DNA of 64,000 nucleotides from Leidyana gryllorum EB-2025a (GCA_048772705.1 JBLWGC010000104.1:186001-250000), one strand, 5' to 3'; positions 1 to 14,116 are shown, counted from the stretch's first letter. Numbers and translations: made by a program. Notes: generated by a model from the letters alone, not told the origin.

Positions 1-65
1 GTGATCAGACTTTACTCGCACTGGGGTTTATACTTTACAAAGAGTGATATAGGCCGCCATTCCGG

Positions 66-632
66 TCACGTGATTCGCAACGAGTGGCAGACGGGTGGTT
101 TGGCTTTCGTGCGTTCGCAGGGTTGTCGAAGGAGGCCATCGCCGATGAGAACATAGTCGGTATCACGCCAGCGGAGCTTGAAATGGGTGCCTTTCTTGAG
201 AAGTCGGACAACTCGTGGTTTGGGATGTTGCTTCTGCACCATCATGAGTTGCTCAGTTTCATCAACGATAACGCCCTGGACGTTGAGATATGAGGGATTT
301 TTGGAGGCGATGATCTGAACAACAGCTCCAACGAGCTCGATTTTGCGTAGAAAAGTGAGGACCAACGGGGGTGAGAGGCTTCCGAGCGCTTGGTTGGCAA
401 AGTGTACCCAGCTCGAGGTGAGGAAGTCGATGCTCTTCTGAGTGAGGGGCGCTGGTTGAGTTCTAATTAGGGGGGGTAATGTGTGGTCCTTTTTTCGGAT
501 AGTGGGCTGGGAGGTGGAATCTTGTTGTTGATTTGGGTCATTTGGTCGTCTGTTTCCCAACCATAGACGGGTATGGTGACTTTTGCGAGTGGCGAAAGCT
601 TGTTCGTTCTGAGCAGTCAGGAATAGACTCAT
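66..632 (-). CDS. POP4: RNase P/MRP protein subunit Rpp29 (POP4)
   Basis: Single exon, 188 aa, starting at ATG 632. The C-terminal half has the Rpp29/Pop4 fold signature: IELVGAVVQIIASKNPSY (about residues 97-114) followed by a NVQGVIVDET segment and a KKGTHFKL strand, as in the Sm-like barrel of the family. Rpp29 is a shared protein subunit of nuclear RNase P and RNase MRP, which mature the tRNA 5' end and pre-rRNA. The N-terminal 80 residues are basic and low in complexity, typical of eukaryotic homologues. It lies 41 bp downstream of the DRG1 stop on the same strand. Family assignment is from motif memory; the fit over the barrel is good. Confidence 0.8.
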   Translation of the reverse strand: MSLFLTAQNEQAFATRKSHHTRLWLGNRRPNDPNQQQDSTSQPTIRKKDHTLPPLIRTQPAPLTQKSIDFLTSSWVHFANQALGSLSPPLVLTFLRKIELVGAVVQIIASKNPSYLNVQGVIVDETEQLMMVQKQHPKPRVVRLLKKGTHFKLRWRDTDYVLIGDGLLRQPCERTKAKPPVCHSLRIT

Positions 633-673
633 TGATTTGGAAGGAGAAAAAAAGACTATCCTTAACTTGGCTC

Positions 674-1862
674 TTAGTTTTTGACTATCTGCACTACATC
701 CTCATCACACAAGACGTGCTCCTTGCCGACCTGCGTTGGATGAAGGGTAAAATACGCTTTGGGGACGTACCTTTTGGGGATTGTGTTTCACAGATTCCCC
801 CCAGACCAGAGCGTATTTGAACTCGTCTAGGAGTTGTTTGTGGATGCGGAGACAAAAGTCTGCGATGGTGGTCTTGCCTCTCTTGAGAATGACGGGTGCG
901 TTGTAGTCAGGGATTTGGCCTCGCGGTTTGGTGTAGATACGGACGAGATCGAGATAGGCCCAGATTCGTTCCACGAGTCCGTCGAGATTCCACTCCAGAT
1001 GTGCAGAAATAGGGACGTAGTGGGGGCACTTGGACAGGAGGTCCAATTCTTCAATGGTGATTTGATCTATCTTGTTGAGTACGTAGAGGCAGGGGATATA
1101 AATCCGGTTGCCTTCAATGACATCGATGATATCATCAGCAGTGGCGTTGCATCGAATGTTGAAGCTCGCGTTCGACACTTTGTACTCGTGGCAAATGGAC
1201 TTGATGGTCTCTTCGTCAATGTGTTTGAGGGGCACCGTACTTGTGACATTGATTCCACCCTTCTCCTTCCGTTTAAAGGTGATATTGGGCGGCTCCTTGT
1301 TGAGACGGATTCCAAACCCTTCCAACTCACGCTCAATCAAGCGCTTGTGCGTCAGAGGCTTCATCGAATCCAACACAATCAAAATGAGCCCACAAGTACG
1401 GGCAACGGCAATGACTTGTTTACCACGACCCTTGCCGTCTTTAGCCCCCTCAATGATACCCGGAAGGTCAAGCAGCTGGACCTTAGCGCCCTTGTAGTGA
1501 AACACACCAGGCACACAAGTCAAGGTTGTGAATTCATAAGCTGCTACTTCCGAGAATTGACCCGTCAGCTTTGTCAGCAAAGTCGATTTTCCGACAGAAG
1601 GGAAACCAATAAGGCCCACACGGGCATCTCCAGTCTTCATAACATCGAAACCCTCGCCACCACCGCCTCCACGTCCGGTGCCTCCATCTATCTGTACTCA
1701 CGTGTATATTGGAACCACCTCTTTATTCATTCAACTTACGAGCTGCTGACGAAGTTTGGCGAGTTTAGCCTTGAGAAGACCGATATGGAAGTTTGTCGCC
1801 TTATTCTTCTGGGTACGGGCGATTTCACCCTCAATCTCGGCAATCTTGGCCAGCGTGCTCAT
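674..1862 (-). CDS. DRG1: Developmentally regulated GTP-binding protein DRG1
   Basis: Three exons (1740..1862, 771..1691, 674..730) give 366 aa, against 367 in human DRG1. Introns are 48 and 40 nt. The N-terminus ([20 protein letters not shown]) and the Gly-rich linker across intron 1 are nearly identical to animal DRG1. G-motifs are visible: [11 protein letters not shown] (P-loop), [16 protein letters not shown] (G3 plus the DRG loop) and NKID (G4). The C-terminus is a TGS domain ending [10 protein letters not shown], which needs the small last exon. DRG1 is a cytosolic Obg-family GTPase that associates with translating ribosomes together with DFRP1. It diverges from the kinase gene at 1895 with 32 bp between start codons. 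Confidence 0.97.
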
Positions 1863-1894
1863 CTTGTGCTACTTAAAAAAATTCAACTCCACCC
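1863..1894. promoter_or_regulatory. 32-bp spacer between divergent start codons
   Basis: This is all the DNA between the DRG1 ATG (minus) and the kinase ATG (plus). It contains an A-tract (seven A) and no TATA-like box. Both 5' leaders and both core promoters must lie here or within the neighbouring coding sequence. Confidence 0.5.
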
Positions 1895-4402
1895 ATGTAC
1901 GATGACGCTATCGGCACAGCTCCTTCAATCAACAATACCGAGTCCTCCACCACTTTAGAAAACCGTCAATTCCAATGCCCTGATGGTAAGTGCGCTCCCC
2001 TATCCCACTCTATCATATCGCATCAGGATCCAATATCACCTTCCGCAACTTAATCGGCAAGGGAGCCACGGGAGCCGTATATCGCTGCGAGCGTACAACT
2101 CCTGATGGCGAACAGACACTCAGCCTCGCCGCTAAGGTGAGTTAAATATCGTGATAAAACATCAAACTACATATTTCAGGTCGTGGATGTCCGTAAAATG
2201 ATGATGTTCCCGTCCTTCGAACGAGAGAGAGATAAATTAAAGCGAGAGGTCGCCATCCTTGCGAGCATCAGTCACACCGGAGTTGTCAACCTCCATGGTG
2301 TTATCGATACTTCAGACATGTTGGTCTTGCTGATGGATCTCGTACCTGGGGGTGAACTCTTCAATAAAGTTCTGGAAGCTGGGGCTTTTACAGAACTCAG
2401 AGCCCGCTATGTTTTCGTCCAGATCGCCACAACGCTCAAGTTTTTACACAGTGAAAGTGTCATACATCGAGATCTCAAGCTGGTAAGTCCTACAAATGTG
2501 TGTGCACACACAATCGCCACCTCCAGGAGAATGTTCTGGTGGAATCGGAGCCCGCTGCTGGTTTCTATCATGTCAAAGTGGCAGACTTTGGCCTCTCCAA
2601 ACTGCTCAACACCGGATTCACTCAGGCGCGAAGTTATGTGGGAACTCCTCAATACTGGGCACCTGAGGTGATCCAAGCATCCCGAATTGGGACCTCCTAC
2701 TCCTTCGAAGCCGATATCTGGTCGTTGGGATGTCTGCTATACGTGATGCTGGGCGGCACCTATCCCTTCAACAGCGAACAAGACGTCCTGGAGGCTAATT
2801 TCCACTTCCGATATGAGCGATTTCTATATGTCTCCGAGGATGTACTGACATTGATTCGGGAGATGCTCGTGGTTGAGCCCAGTCAGCGCATTACTCTGGA
2901 TAAGATCTTGGCGTCCAAGTGGTGTACGGCTCCCTGGCCCGAAGAGGTACCACCTTTACCAGAACAACGTCAGACTTCACGAAAGCCCATTGTGATGAAC
3001 GTTGGTCCGATAATCGTCGGGGCGAAGTCGCTGGGGGCGAATTTGAAGGCCATAGTTCCTGCTACGGCGCCTCCTTTGCAGCCGAAGGAGAAGCTGTCCC
3101 CTCCGGCTTCAATGACGGAGTTTGATAAATCTGTTCTACGACTCTTTGACGCTAAGACTATGCTGGAGTTGGTTGCCAGCGTCTTCTACCGATTCCACAA
3201 GGCATCATTGTTGTTTCGAGGCGACATGAAATTGCAGAAGGAGTTCCACAATATGCTGCAGGATATGCGAGACCTTTGTTTGGGAACTGAGAAGGTATTC
3301 CGCAAGTTCCAAGTGACCTGTAACTCGGTGCTTGACACCATCGAAGACACTAAACGATTGACGGAAGACGGGCGAGCGGATGCGGCTTTGGCAGTTTTGG
3401 AGAGTCTAAAGCTATGGACAAAAGAGGTTTTGGATGATGGGTCCGAGATGCGTCGCAAGTTTATGTTATACACCAAGCAAGCTGGGGACCTCGTTCTGTA
3501 CACCCGCGAAAGAGGTATAAACGCAGCGCAGGGTCCCCCAGGTACTTTGGGGGGCGCTGCCATCACAAACGCCTTGCCGGCTCCGCACGCTTGTTTGGCT
3601 CTGTCTGATAAGAGCAACACCGGAAGCACTAAGGGCAGCACCGATCAGTCCTCGTCCCCGCAGAGATGGGAGTCTCAAGACATGCGGAAGCCCCGGCAAG
3701 CTGCTGACGCCTATGACAAAGAGCGTACACGAATATTCGACGAGGTGTCAAAGTGCTCTGTCAAGTTGGAAGACTGTCCAAAGGACGAGACTTCGCAGGA
3801 GGTTGCCAGACGACTGCTCGATTTCCTCTTCGTACCCTCAGAAGTCGTGGAGTCAGTGTGCGCTGGCTGCGAGAGCACTCCAGATGAATTCTGGACTGCT
3901 CCTCCAGCCACCACGATGCCTCCAGACGATGAGATGAAGACTGAGGACGACTCATCAACCACTGTTCCGACTGTTCCAGCCCCCCACCAGCCGACAAACT
4001 GGGAGAAAACTCAGGTGTTGATTGGAGGTGTGCAGGAACTGCAGAAAATAAACTTCATACTGGAACAATGCACAGCCTTCTGGGATAATATGGATGTCAG
4101 TCTCAGCCTGGTTACCAAGTTCAGAGATCAAGCGTCTGTCTTGCTGCAGATTCGCGATCATAAAGGCTTCACTGGCCGTCTCCAACGCTACGAAGATTTC
4201 TGGCGTCAGCTAGGGGCACAGTGCGATATCTTCGTAGCCGAGACGGCTAGACAAACTGAACTTATGAGGAAGTTCGTTGACGCCTTCAATGAATCGATGG
4301 TAAGAAGCAGCGACAATGAAAAGGCTTTTGGTCAATCTTAGTCTCTTTCTCTCTTAGATTCGCGCACAAGTACCGCGCGACGAAGCTGTACCCAGTTCAT
4401 AG
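1895..4402 (+). CDS. Ser/Thr protein kinase with long unrecognised C-terminal region
   Basis: Five exons: 1895..1985, 2027..2136, 2180..2482, 2527..4299 and 4358..4402 (773 aa). Introns are 41, 43, 44 and 58 nt. The kinase domain covers about residues 30-290. It shows a Gly loop GKGATGAVYRCE, AAKVVDV with the catalytic Lys, HRDLKLEN and DFGLSK, an activation segment ending GTPQYWAPE, and DIWSLG. All catalytic residues are present, so it should be active. The remaining 480 residues contain two predicted helical blocks (FDKSVLRLFDAKTMLELV onward, and a late block ending in TELMRKFVDAFN) separated by an acidic/Pro linker. I do not recognise them. The kinase looks CAMK-like, but the subfamily is uncertain. 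The last intron contains the stop of the unspliced reading frame. Confidence 0.88.
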
Positions 4403-4429
4403 GCTGCTATATATTTCTCAAAAAAGCGC

Positions 4430-6733
<2,304 letters not shown>

Positions 6734-6836
6734 CTAAAGAAGACTTTTTGGAGGTGGAAGAGAGCAACGGATAAAAGCTCTTGGGATTAGATCACCTCAA
6801 TTTTTTCCCAAGCGCGTCCCGCTCCCTATCTACACA

Positions 6837-7211
6837 CTAATCCAGGCTGTTTCCTTCCAGATCCGTTGCTATCACCTCAGTCGATATAGCCAACCACTGA
6901 ACACACTTCTTCACTAAAGCCCCTTTTCCGTCATCAAATGCAGACTCAGCAGATTCCGCCTCTCGCCAAGCGCAATGAATAAAACAGCTCTTCAACCGAT
7001 CCCACCAATCGGTACTCCGTGCCACACTGGACATCATTGCTATTTCCGGACCACTCAACCCTTTCCGCACGCACACTAAGCGTGGACCCGCTAGATTCTC
7101 AGCTGGACCCACCACGCTCACACGACGACCGCAGGAAACCACTTCCATCGTCATGGAATCGATCACGTCGCCGATGGAGCGAGCTATCTTGTAACGACCT
7201 CCTTCTGACAT
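6837..7211 (-). CDS. Hypothetical protein, start uncertain
   Basis: The frame is open from upstream of 7286 to the stop at 6837. The first in-frame ATG is at 7211, giving 124 aa that begin MSEGGRYKIARSIGDVID. I recognise no family. The frame looks coding (balanced composition, continues upstream of the ATG as HIDIAREEAEIF), so an upstream exon is likely. One workable splice is a 38-nt GTTGTA..ATAG intron (about 7252-7289) that would join it to a frame reading GGQDSKSSYALHFGEIV just after the DDB1-like stop. That could be a separate gene with a spliced leader exon, or a C-terminal extension of the upstream gene. Confidence 0.45.
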   Translation of the reverse strand: MSEGGRYKIARSIGDVIDSMTMEVVSCGRRVSVVGPAENLAGPRLVCVRKGLSGPEIAMMSSVARSTDWWDRLKSCFIHCAWREAESAESAFDDGKGALVKKCVQWLAISTEVIATDLEGNSLD

Positions 7212-7379
7212 GAAGATCTCGGCTTCCTCTCGTGCAATGTCTATGTGGCTCCGGGATGCCGTCGTCGGCAGTACAACCTGAGCCAAATGTCTTGGTGCCC
7301 AAATCTTCTGTAATCACAATCTCACCGAAATGCAACGCATAGCTCGACTTTGAGTCCTGACCGCCCCTGCGCGCGTACA

Positions 7380-7389
7380 CACACGTGTG
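7380..7389. repeat. Palindromic motif CACACGTGTG
   Basis: Exact 10-bp palindrome just 3' of the DDB1-like stop. It sits in a stretch (7398 down to about 7364) that itself has GT..GCGCAG ends like a 35-nt intron. Confidence 0.6.
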
Positions 7390-7397
7390 TGATACAA

Positions 7398-10300
7398 TCA
7401 CATTGCTTGCGACATCCGTCGTAACTGTTCCAAATCGCTTTGGAACTCATCAAATGTCACAGGCTGGTATAGCTCGCCACTTCCGTCAACACGCTTCTCA
7501 ACCATAAGACTGCGATAGGCAAAGATGCGAGGATGTTCAGATTGGTTCCCTCACTCTAGAAATCTGGTGTGAAGCTTTCGCTGCCAGTCGATGGGACTCT
7601 GCAGCACATATGGCACCAGCGTGCCGTCTATAATTCCCTCGGAGGGCAACTCCTTGCCATTGACGAAGATGTCCCGCCCGCGGGATGTGCTGAAGCCGCC
7701 CAAGAAGCCGCCCATTTGACTGATAGCTTCGGAGAGCACTTGAAGATTCCTGTAAGCCACCTTATCCACAACAGGCGTCAGCAATCCGATTGATCCCTCG
7801 CACGTAGCCCAATACACCACTTTTAGGGAATCTTCTTGTCCAAAGACGTCGAAAAGCCTGGAGAAAGACAAGTTAGGATGAAGTGGTGAAGATCGATTAC
7901 TGACCCTTTACGCCCCTGTGCGGTTTTGAGTTTCGTTGGCTTGAGGTAAGACGTTCGAAGTTGGTTGACTTGTTCATTCACTCTGATCCAAGCGACATGC
8001 TCCAACTGGTATTCATTTCCATAGCGCAACGACGGTATCTCCCATCTTTTGACTACCCATAGATGCCGAGAATCGTCCCCGACAATGTATGTACTGTCAT
8101 CCAGGGCTGTCATTGACACCACGGCGATACAGTTCAGATCATGGGCCGCTTCAGAGACTTCGAACTGCATAGGAAACAAGGCGTTGCTGCGCAGAATAAT
8201 CGGCTTTTGCTTACCTCGGTGCCGCCCAAATGAGTGATGGCTATCAAGCCCACCGACCGCTGCGCATCCCCCACCAGAATGTGACTGACAAGTTCACCAT
8301 TCGGAAGTTTTTGTTGTCCACTGCATTTCGGGAACGCTGTCCATCACAATACTGGTGTCATTTTTCTCACCATGGTGTTATGGCGACAATATGATTGTAC
8401 ATCAGCGCGCTTGTGATCATCGTCATCGAAAAGTGGTACTTTCTTGACGACTCGCTCTCGCCAGCGCTTCCTTCCCCTCTCGCTAGACGATAAACACACA
8501 CCAAGTTGTATACTCCAGCGACGACTAGATCTGCAACACCGCAAATGGCTTGAACACTATCAAAGGTCTCTTCGTATGTGTGGCATGTGAGGTGGTACTG
8601 GGTTTCTGGTGTCTGATACATCCGATCGTGCGCAAGGCGGATACGCTCCCCAAGCTTACCTCATCCATTGACGTCTCTTCGCTTATAGAGACGATCCGTA
8701 TCCGTCCGGTATTGGTATGAGGTGCCTCAAGATCAGTCTCGGAACCCTGCTCGATCGTCGTGCCCAAACCAATCAGCTCTTCTCCGTAAGCATTGATGAC
8801 ACTCAGGGCAGTTGGTATCTCGCACTCATTGAGTTCTACACCAGTCACATGAGTGATTGGTCCTAATGTGTGAGTTCAGCTTACGGATCTTTTCAATGAT
8901 CTCAAGCGGAGCTGTAGCGTCCGCCTGAGGTTTGAGAAGTAGGAGACACCCTCGACCAACAGTGGCAGCATCCTGACGATCGCTTTGCTTTTTCATACGA
9001 GACGGCGCTGCAGACGAATCGTAGCATTCTCGGATAGGATCTAACTCCATTCCCGCTGCCACCAATAACCCTTTTGACTCCAGTGATACCACGCTACAAA
9101 GGGTACACACGTGTGTGGTAGGGATGAGAGTGCGTCTTGGCTTACTGTTCAACGGCAAAACCCGTGCCGGTGGCGGCTGTTCGACACCTATGAGGGTCTC
9201 GATCGATGAACCCCAAACGTAGCTCCCCGTTGGAGGTTATCCACATGACCAACATTTCATCGGATCCTGCTTGAGCCGCCTTAACTACCCCTGGCCACTG
9301 TAGAGCGCAAAGTGCCACCGCTCCTGTGGTGAGGTCCGTGGCTCGCATGGAAATCAAATTGACAGAGTCGGACGATATCATCTGGGCGTGAGCCCCCAAG
9401 GCCACAATCTGCTCGCTGGCAAGGCGGACAAATGCGTGAGTCTTATTGATTAGAGACCGACGGACTGGGACTACGGGAGGTCTATCAGCGTCGGTGATGA
9501 CCAGTGCCTCGGGTGGAAGACTGAGGGTGATAAGATCGCCATTGGTGTCCGCCACCATCAGTGTAATCTCCGCATTCTCAGGATAACGTAAAAAAGCGAC
9601 CGCCGCCCCCATACAGTCTCCTCGGTCATCAGGCAAACGTCCATGACGAAGAGTGATGCTTGGATCGTTCAAATTGATACGCCGAACTAATGTCAGCAGA
9701 TCTCCTTGCTGCTTGGTTTTGTCTGTGAAAATATCAATCACAGGCTCGGTGGCGTGAGCACAGGCAATGAACGAGTCAATCGTTGTCAGCGTGTTCAGTT
9801 GATACTGAAGAGAGCGAGGGCATGCCGAGTGGGAGTGAGGAAGCCAGTCTTACATCCAATTTATGAACTCCGATGATCTCCATTTCGTTGTTGAGGTTCA
9901 CCAAAGTCGAGTTACCGCCCGCCTTGCACAAACCCAGCCATAACGAGCTGGTAATCCCTGCGCCTGCTACACTTCCCCACTCACTACAACACCGAGAGAA
10001 GTGTGTATCGGTTGACGCATGATGCTTGCTTACCCGAGTTCGCATTGTGCAATCAACGTATATTCTTTCGTCTCCAGCATTCGAGCACTCCTTTCTAAGA
10101 CTTGAACGGTACAATCATTGAATGACAGAATATCTACAGTGGGACGGGATACTATTAGATCACAAATGTCCGATTGGACCGCTTCCACTGTCACATCCAA
10201 TCCTTTGCTGCTGCTCGCTTGTTCATTTTGACTTGTCATCCGCAACAAAGTCGATGGCCCGGAACAGCCCGAGAGTAATACTCCGAGTATCTTGTCATCA

Positions 10301-12057
10301 GCATATGGCACATAGTGAATCCTCGAGTAGGGACATTTGCCAGGCCACTGGGTCAATACTGTGGACTTCGCGCCGGGTAGAACTACCTTCAAACTACCCT
10401 GTCCATTGATGCCACCGGCTACGACCATTTGCGGTGTGTTGACAACAAAGTCCAATAAAGGCGCCAAACTATCATTTCTGTCCGCGACAGTAAGATTCTG
10501 GCGATTTGAACATTACCATAGCACACGTGTGTGCGACTGCTTACTTGGCGACTTTCGTCAAAGCGTAACAGAAAAGAGTCACCGCACGGCGCTGCCAGAT
10601 ACAAAGCGTTATCAATGGGCACCATTGAAGCCGCAGGAGAATAAGTCCCGAGCCAGCGGGTTTGGACCATTTTACCAGTCTCCAATCGATCTAAGAAGCA
10701 GCATTGACGGCATGAACGGTCGAAGGTGGCATACCTCTATTATAGGTCACTTGCAGCAGACGGCCGTCTTCATCTGACACACACCAGACATTCTCAGACA
10801 GTTGTGTGACGCATTCCTGTAAGGATCTGTTGGGCGGCAGGTATGACGATGGCCACTCACAATGACGGACAATTTCACAGCCAACTCGAGACCGCAGATG
10901 CGTGACCAATTCTCGACGTTTTCATCCCACCGCACAACAACAGCTTCCTGAGCCCCCAGCACAATTATTGTCCCGTCTGTGGCGTCCAAGGTGGCTCCGG
11001 TAGCAGAGTGTATTGGGAGTTTGAGTACTTTCGAAGCCTTCATGTCCTCTGTGGAGATAATCTGTGTATCTCCCAACTCAACTATCCGGAGCTGGAGCGG
11101 TTGGTCTCGACAATCGACACATTGCGCGATTCTGGCCTCGATGGCCATATCGGGGAGAGAGCTAAAGAGAATTGCAATTTGAAGAGGGGCGATTCGGTCC
11201 TCTGCCCAAAAGTCCTCTTGACTGTCGCTTCTCAGGGGTCTGGAAGTGGACGTATTGCGAGCGGATTTGTTCTGATTGGCCCCAGCCATGACCCGTTTAG
11301 TGCGCTGTTTGGTGAGCGGTATGGGACTCTGAACAAAGCAGAAGCGCTGTATATCAGGTTCCACCAGTCTGAGGGGCGTTGAAGCTGTCCATGCCAAGGG
11401 ATAGAGTCGATTGATGGTGATGAACTCCACCTGTCCCTCATAAATATAGAGTAACAGTGCGCGGGCATGAGGGTCCAAAGCCGCCATGGGAGAGGTCATG
11501 GGGGTTGAGAGTCCTGGGGACAAGCAGTCGAGCTCAGCCATGCAGCGGATGACTACTTTGTCAACGTGGACAGCGAACAGACAGAGAGTATATCTCTCAG
11601 TTAGCATTATGAAAGCGTCTCCGAGGACGTCAAAGTCTTCAGTCCAATGGTTCGTTGGTTTACGAGTCTTCTCAACACAATAACGAATGCTAGGAGCCAC
11701 TCCACTGATTTCATGGGGGCTCTTATATTTCTTGAGGGCATCCAGGTCGAGCCCATTCGCTTTAGCTTGCGCTTGCCAGTTGGTCGGAGTCTCGTACTCC
11801 CATATCCGCAAGACAACATCGTTCACCTTGAGGCTTCGCATACGATTGAAGTGCAAACGGGGTCCTTCTTCGTCGTCATAACTCAATGGAACAATACATA
11901 GTGCTTGGGGAGTCGCGCATACCAGATGGTGTGGTCGATCGGCTTGAAGTACAGCTCCATCGGATCCTCTGACGGCCTTAAGCGGAACACATCCTCGGCT
12001 TGCCTGACTCCTGACACGCTCTAAGAGAAGAAACCCTGCCAACTCATCTGGCGGCAT
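7398..12057 (-). CDS. DDB1: DDB1-like beta-propeller protein (CPSF_A family)
   Basis: Thirteen exons encode 1361 aa: 10861..12057, 10735..10816, 10545..10690, 10034..10497, 9854..9983, 9146..9804, 8885..9093, 8660..8835, 8371..8612, 8215..8320, 7905..8164, 7555..7857 and 7398..7509. All twelve introns are 44-52 nt. The order of weak beta-propeller repeats and the C-terminal block (GSIGLL, then a helix, IIDGTLV, VDGSG..VTFDEF..DLEQL) matches DDB1/CPSF160/SF3B3. The N-terminal LTERYTLCLF strand and the VDGSG C-terminus fit DDB1 best, as does the TGRIRIVSI strand near residue 950. DDB1 is the adaptor of CUL4 ubiquitin ligases. It is longer than human DDB1 (1140 aa), and CPSF160 (about 1440 aa) remains possible. 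The donor of intron 11 is an unusual GTCAGT. Confidence 0.8.
9106..9115. repeat. Palindromic motif CACACGTGTG in intron
   Basis: Exact copy inside the 52-nt sixth intron (9094..9145) of the DDB1-like gene, about 12 nt from the 3' splice site. Confidence 0.6.
10522..10531. repeat. Palindromic motif CACACGTGTG in intron
   Basis: Exact copy inside the 47-nt third intron (10498..10544) of the DDB1-like gene. Confidence 0.6.
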
Positions 12058-12083
12058 TCAGCTTTTTACACCAAACAGTCTTT

Positions 12084-13966
12084 CTACTCTTGCAAGAAAA
12101 GCGCCACTGGGGCATTTGTGAACGTGAATCCCGTCTGTGTAGCGTATTCGCCAGCTTGAGCAGGACGACAGAGCTCCACATCGTACTTTTCGTGCAGTTG
12201 CCCTGTCTCCAGGAAGGTTTCCTTCACATTCCGAATGAACCCTTCCTTAACCTTCCGCTCCAACTCAGGCCGGTCAAACAATCTCGCTGCCTCGGCTGTC
12301 CAATATTGCAACGGTCCCCATCCGAAAGGTTTATCCCATTGGTGTGAGGTCGCGTGCAGAGTCATGCGAACACCACAGCGAGCCAACAACTTGCCTTCCA
12401 CCATATCAAGTGTCTTTTGTGCCCGTTCAGGTTGAGCCTGCCCAAAGACTAGAGGGGCCACAGCAGCAGCAGAAATGTGTGGAGACATGGTGCCTTCGTC
12501 CCACATGAAATCGCTGTAAGTTCCCTGATCTTCATCCCAGAAATGTTTATTGATTACCACCGCCCGATCATTGGCCGCCTTCTTCATCAAATCTGCCTTC
12601 TCGGTGTCACCTGCCATTTCGTGCAGCTGACTGAGAACTGAGGCTGAATAGCCGAGTAGGGCGTTCAAATCCACGGGTGCGAACGCTGTGGTATGCAAAC
12701 AAGGAGTAGGCTCGCAATTGCGAGCGAACCTCGAGCTGAAGTCCCAGCCGGATTCGGCCGCCGCTCTGAAGGACACACGATTGTGTGTGGGGGGAGACGT
12801 GGGTACTGGACAAACTCACTGTATGTCTTCGAAGACCCTATCGGAGTCAGGGGGTGCGTGCTGGGCGCTTTCGACGTCCTCAAAGTAGGCTTCTGGACGG
12901 GGTCCACTATCATGGGCTCCACCATAGGTGGTGATGAGGCTACCATCTTCCAGGCGGAGTGACCGTCCTTTGGCGGTGTGCTCTCCTGGTTTACGTTCCC
13001 TGGCCCACCAGTCGTACTCTTTCTGAAGAGCCTCACGATAGCGGAGTCCGGCTTCTTGATCGACTTTGAGCAAGGCGCCCACCATCATGCCAAAGACAGG
13101 TGGTTGGGATCGTCCAACGTAGTAGTCACGGTTTCCGTTGAGGATGTAGCCGAATTTATCGATCTGATCGACAAAGTTGTCCATGATTTCGATTGCCCAT
13201 TCCAGCTTCTTTGGGTCGGTGATGAAGTAGAGGACGGCGAAGCCACTATCCCAATAGTAGGCCTCGCGAAAGCGTCCTCCCGGGACGATTCCGGGGTTGG
13301 GCAGAGGCAGAAGGGACGTTTCGGCATTGTTAGCATTGTCGAATTTGCGTCGCAGATGGGGCCAAAGGCGTTCGATGTACTCGAGCAGATCTTCTCCTTT
13401 GTCAGCGATGATATCATCAGCTATGAGCTCCGGGAACTACGAGGGAGAGAAAGATTGGGTTCGTGCGTGCGTCCGTCCGTATGTATATGTGTCCCTGTGC
13501 AGGGTTTGCTTACCTCAAAGTTGTCCAGTACGAATTTGGTGAGACTAAAGGAGGGGGCAGCGTGATCTAAAGTCGCATATTCTTTGATGATTTCATCGAT
13601 GGTTCGACGTAGCGGTATCATATCGCAGAAGGTTTTGGAGTCAGGGAAGAGTCGTTTGAGTTGCACGTCAGCGAAGAGTTGGCTAGGATAGAAGTGCGTG
13701 ACTCGGTGAAGGCCAGTGCCATTGTTGAGGAAAACACCGGCAGATTCTCGTTCCTGCACAGCCTTGCGTTGAACTTGCTCGCCGAGGTTATGGACGGCAT
13801 CTCCGGTCAGTGGAGCGTGCTCCTTGCGATGCAGGGCGGCGAAGTTCTCTCCCAAATTGTGTACTGCATTCCCAGTCAATGGTGGCTTAACAGCTTCCAG
13901 TCGACGGAACGCCTGAGCCCCCAAACAGATTCCTATCAGATAGGAGTACAGTAGTGAAACGATCAT
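12084..13966 (-). CDS. Secreted trehalase (GH37)
   Basis: Three exons (13514..13966, 12820..13436, 12084..12765; introns 77 and 54 nt) encode 583 aa. Alpha,alpha-trehalase (EC 3.2.1.28) splits trehalose into two glucoses. Family marks are SQLFADVQLKRLFPDSKTF, the signature PGGRFREAYYWDS (about 203-215), NRDYYVGRSQPPVF, AAAESGWDFSSRF across intron 2 (it carries the catalytic Asp of the family), and QWDKPFGWGPLQYW near the C-terminus. The first 20 residues (MIVSLLYSYLIGICLGAQA) look like a signal peptide, so the enzyme is probably secreted or lumenal. Residues 27-70 hold a tandem duplication, PLTGNAVHNLGE and PLTGDAVHNLGE, which is not part of the GH37 fold. Its stop is 26 bp from the DDB1-like start codon. 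Confidence 0.95.
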
Positions 13967-14116
13967 CTGAGCATTGAATTATTAAGTGTGTGCGTGCAAT
14001 TTGATTGTCGCATGGAGCAAATGTGCGTCTCCTGTCTTGAAGACTTGACTTGAAATAAATATCACATTCTCACTCTCCCATCACATTCTCACCTTTTCAT
14101 TGTTTACTATCACTCA
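13967..14116. promoter_or_regulatory. 150-bp spacer between divergent trehalase and NEK genes
   Basis: It contains a near-duplicated segment (CACATTCTCAC twice, about 14064-14096) close to the NEK start. No other signal is recognised. Confidence 0.35.

Noticed and set aside
834-1958. A 374-residue plus-strand open frame opposite DRG1
   Set aside because: It is the antisense shadow of the DRG1 coding exon, whose protein is unmistakable.
8863-8884. A 22-nt intron in the DDB1-like gene
   Set aside because: The donor at 8884 could join an acceptor 22 nt away in frame, but a second acceptor 27 nt further gives a 49-nt intron, matching all others. The longer one is preferred.
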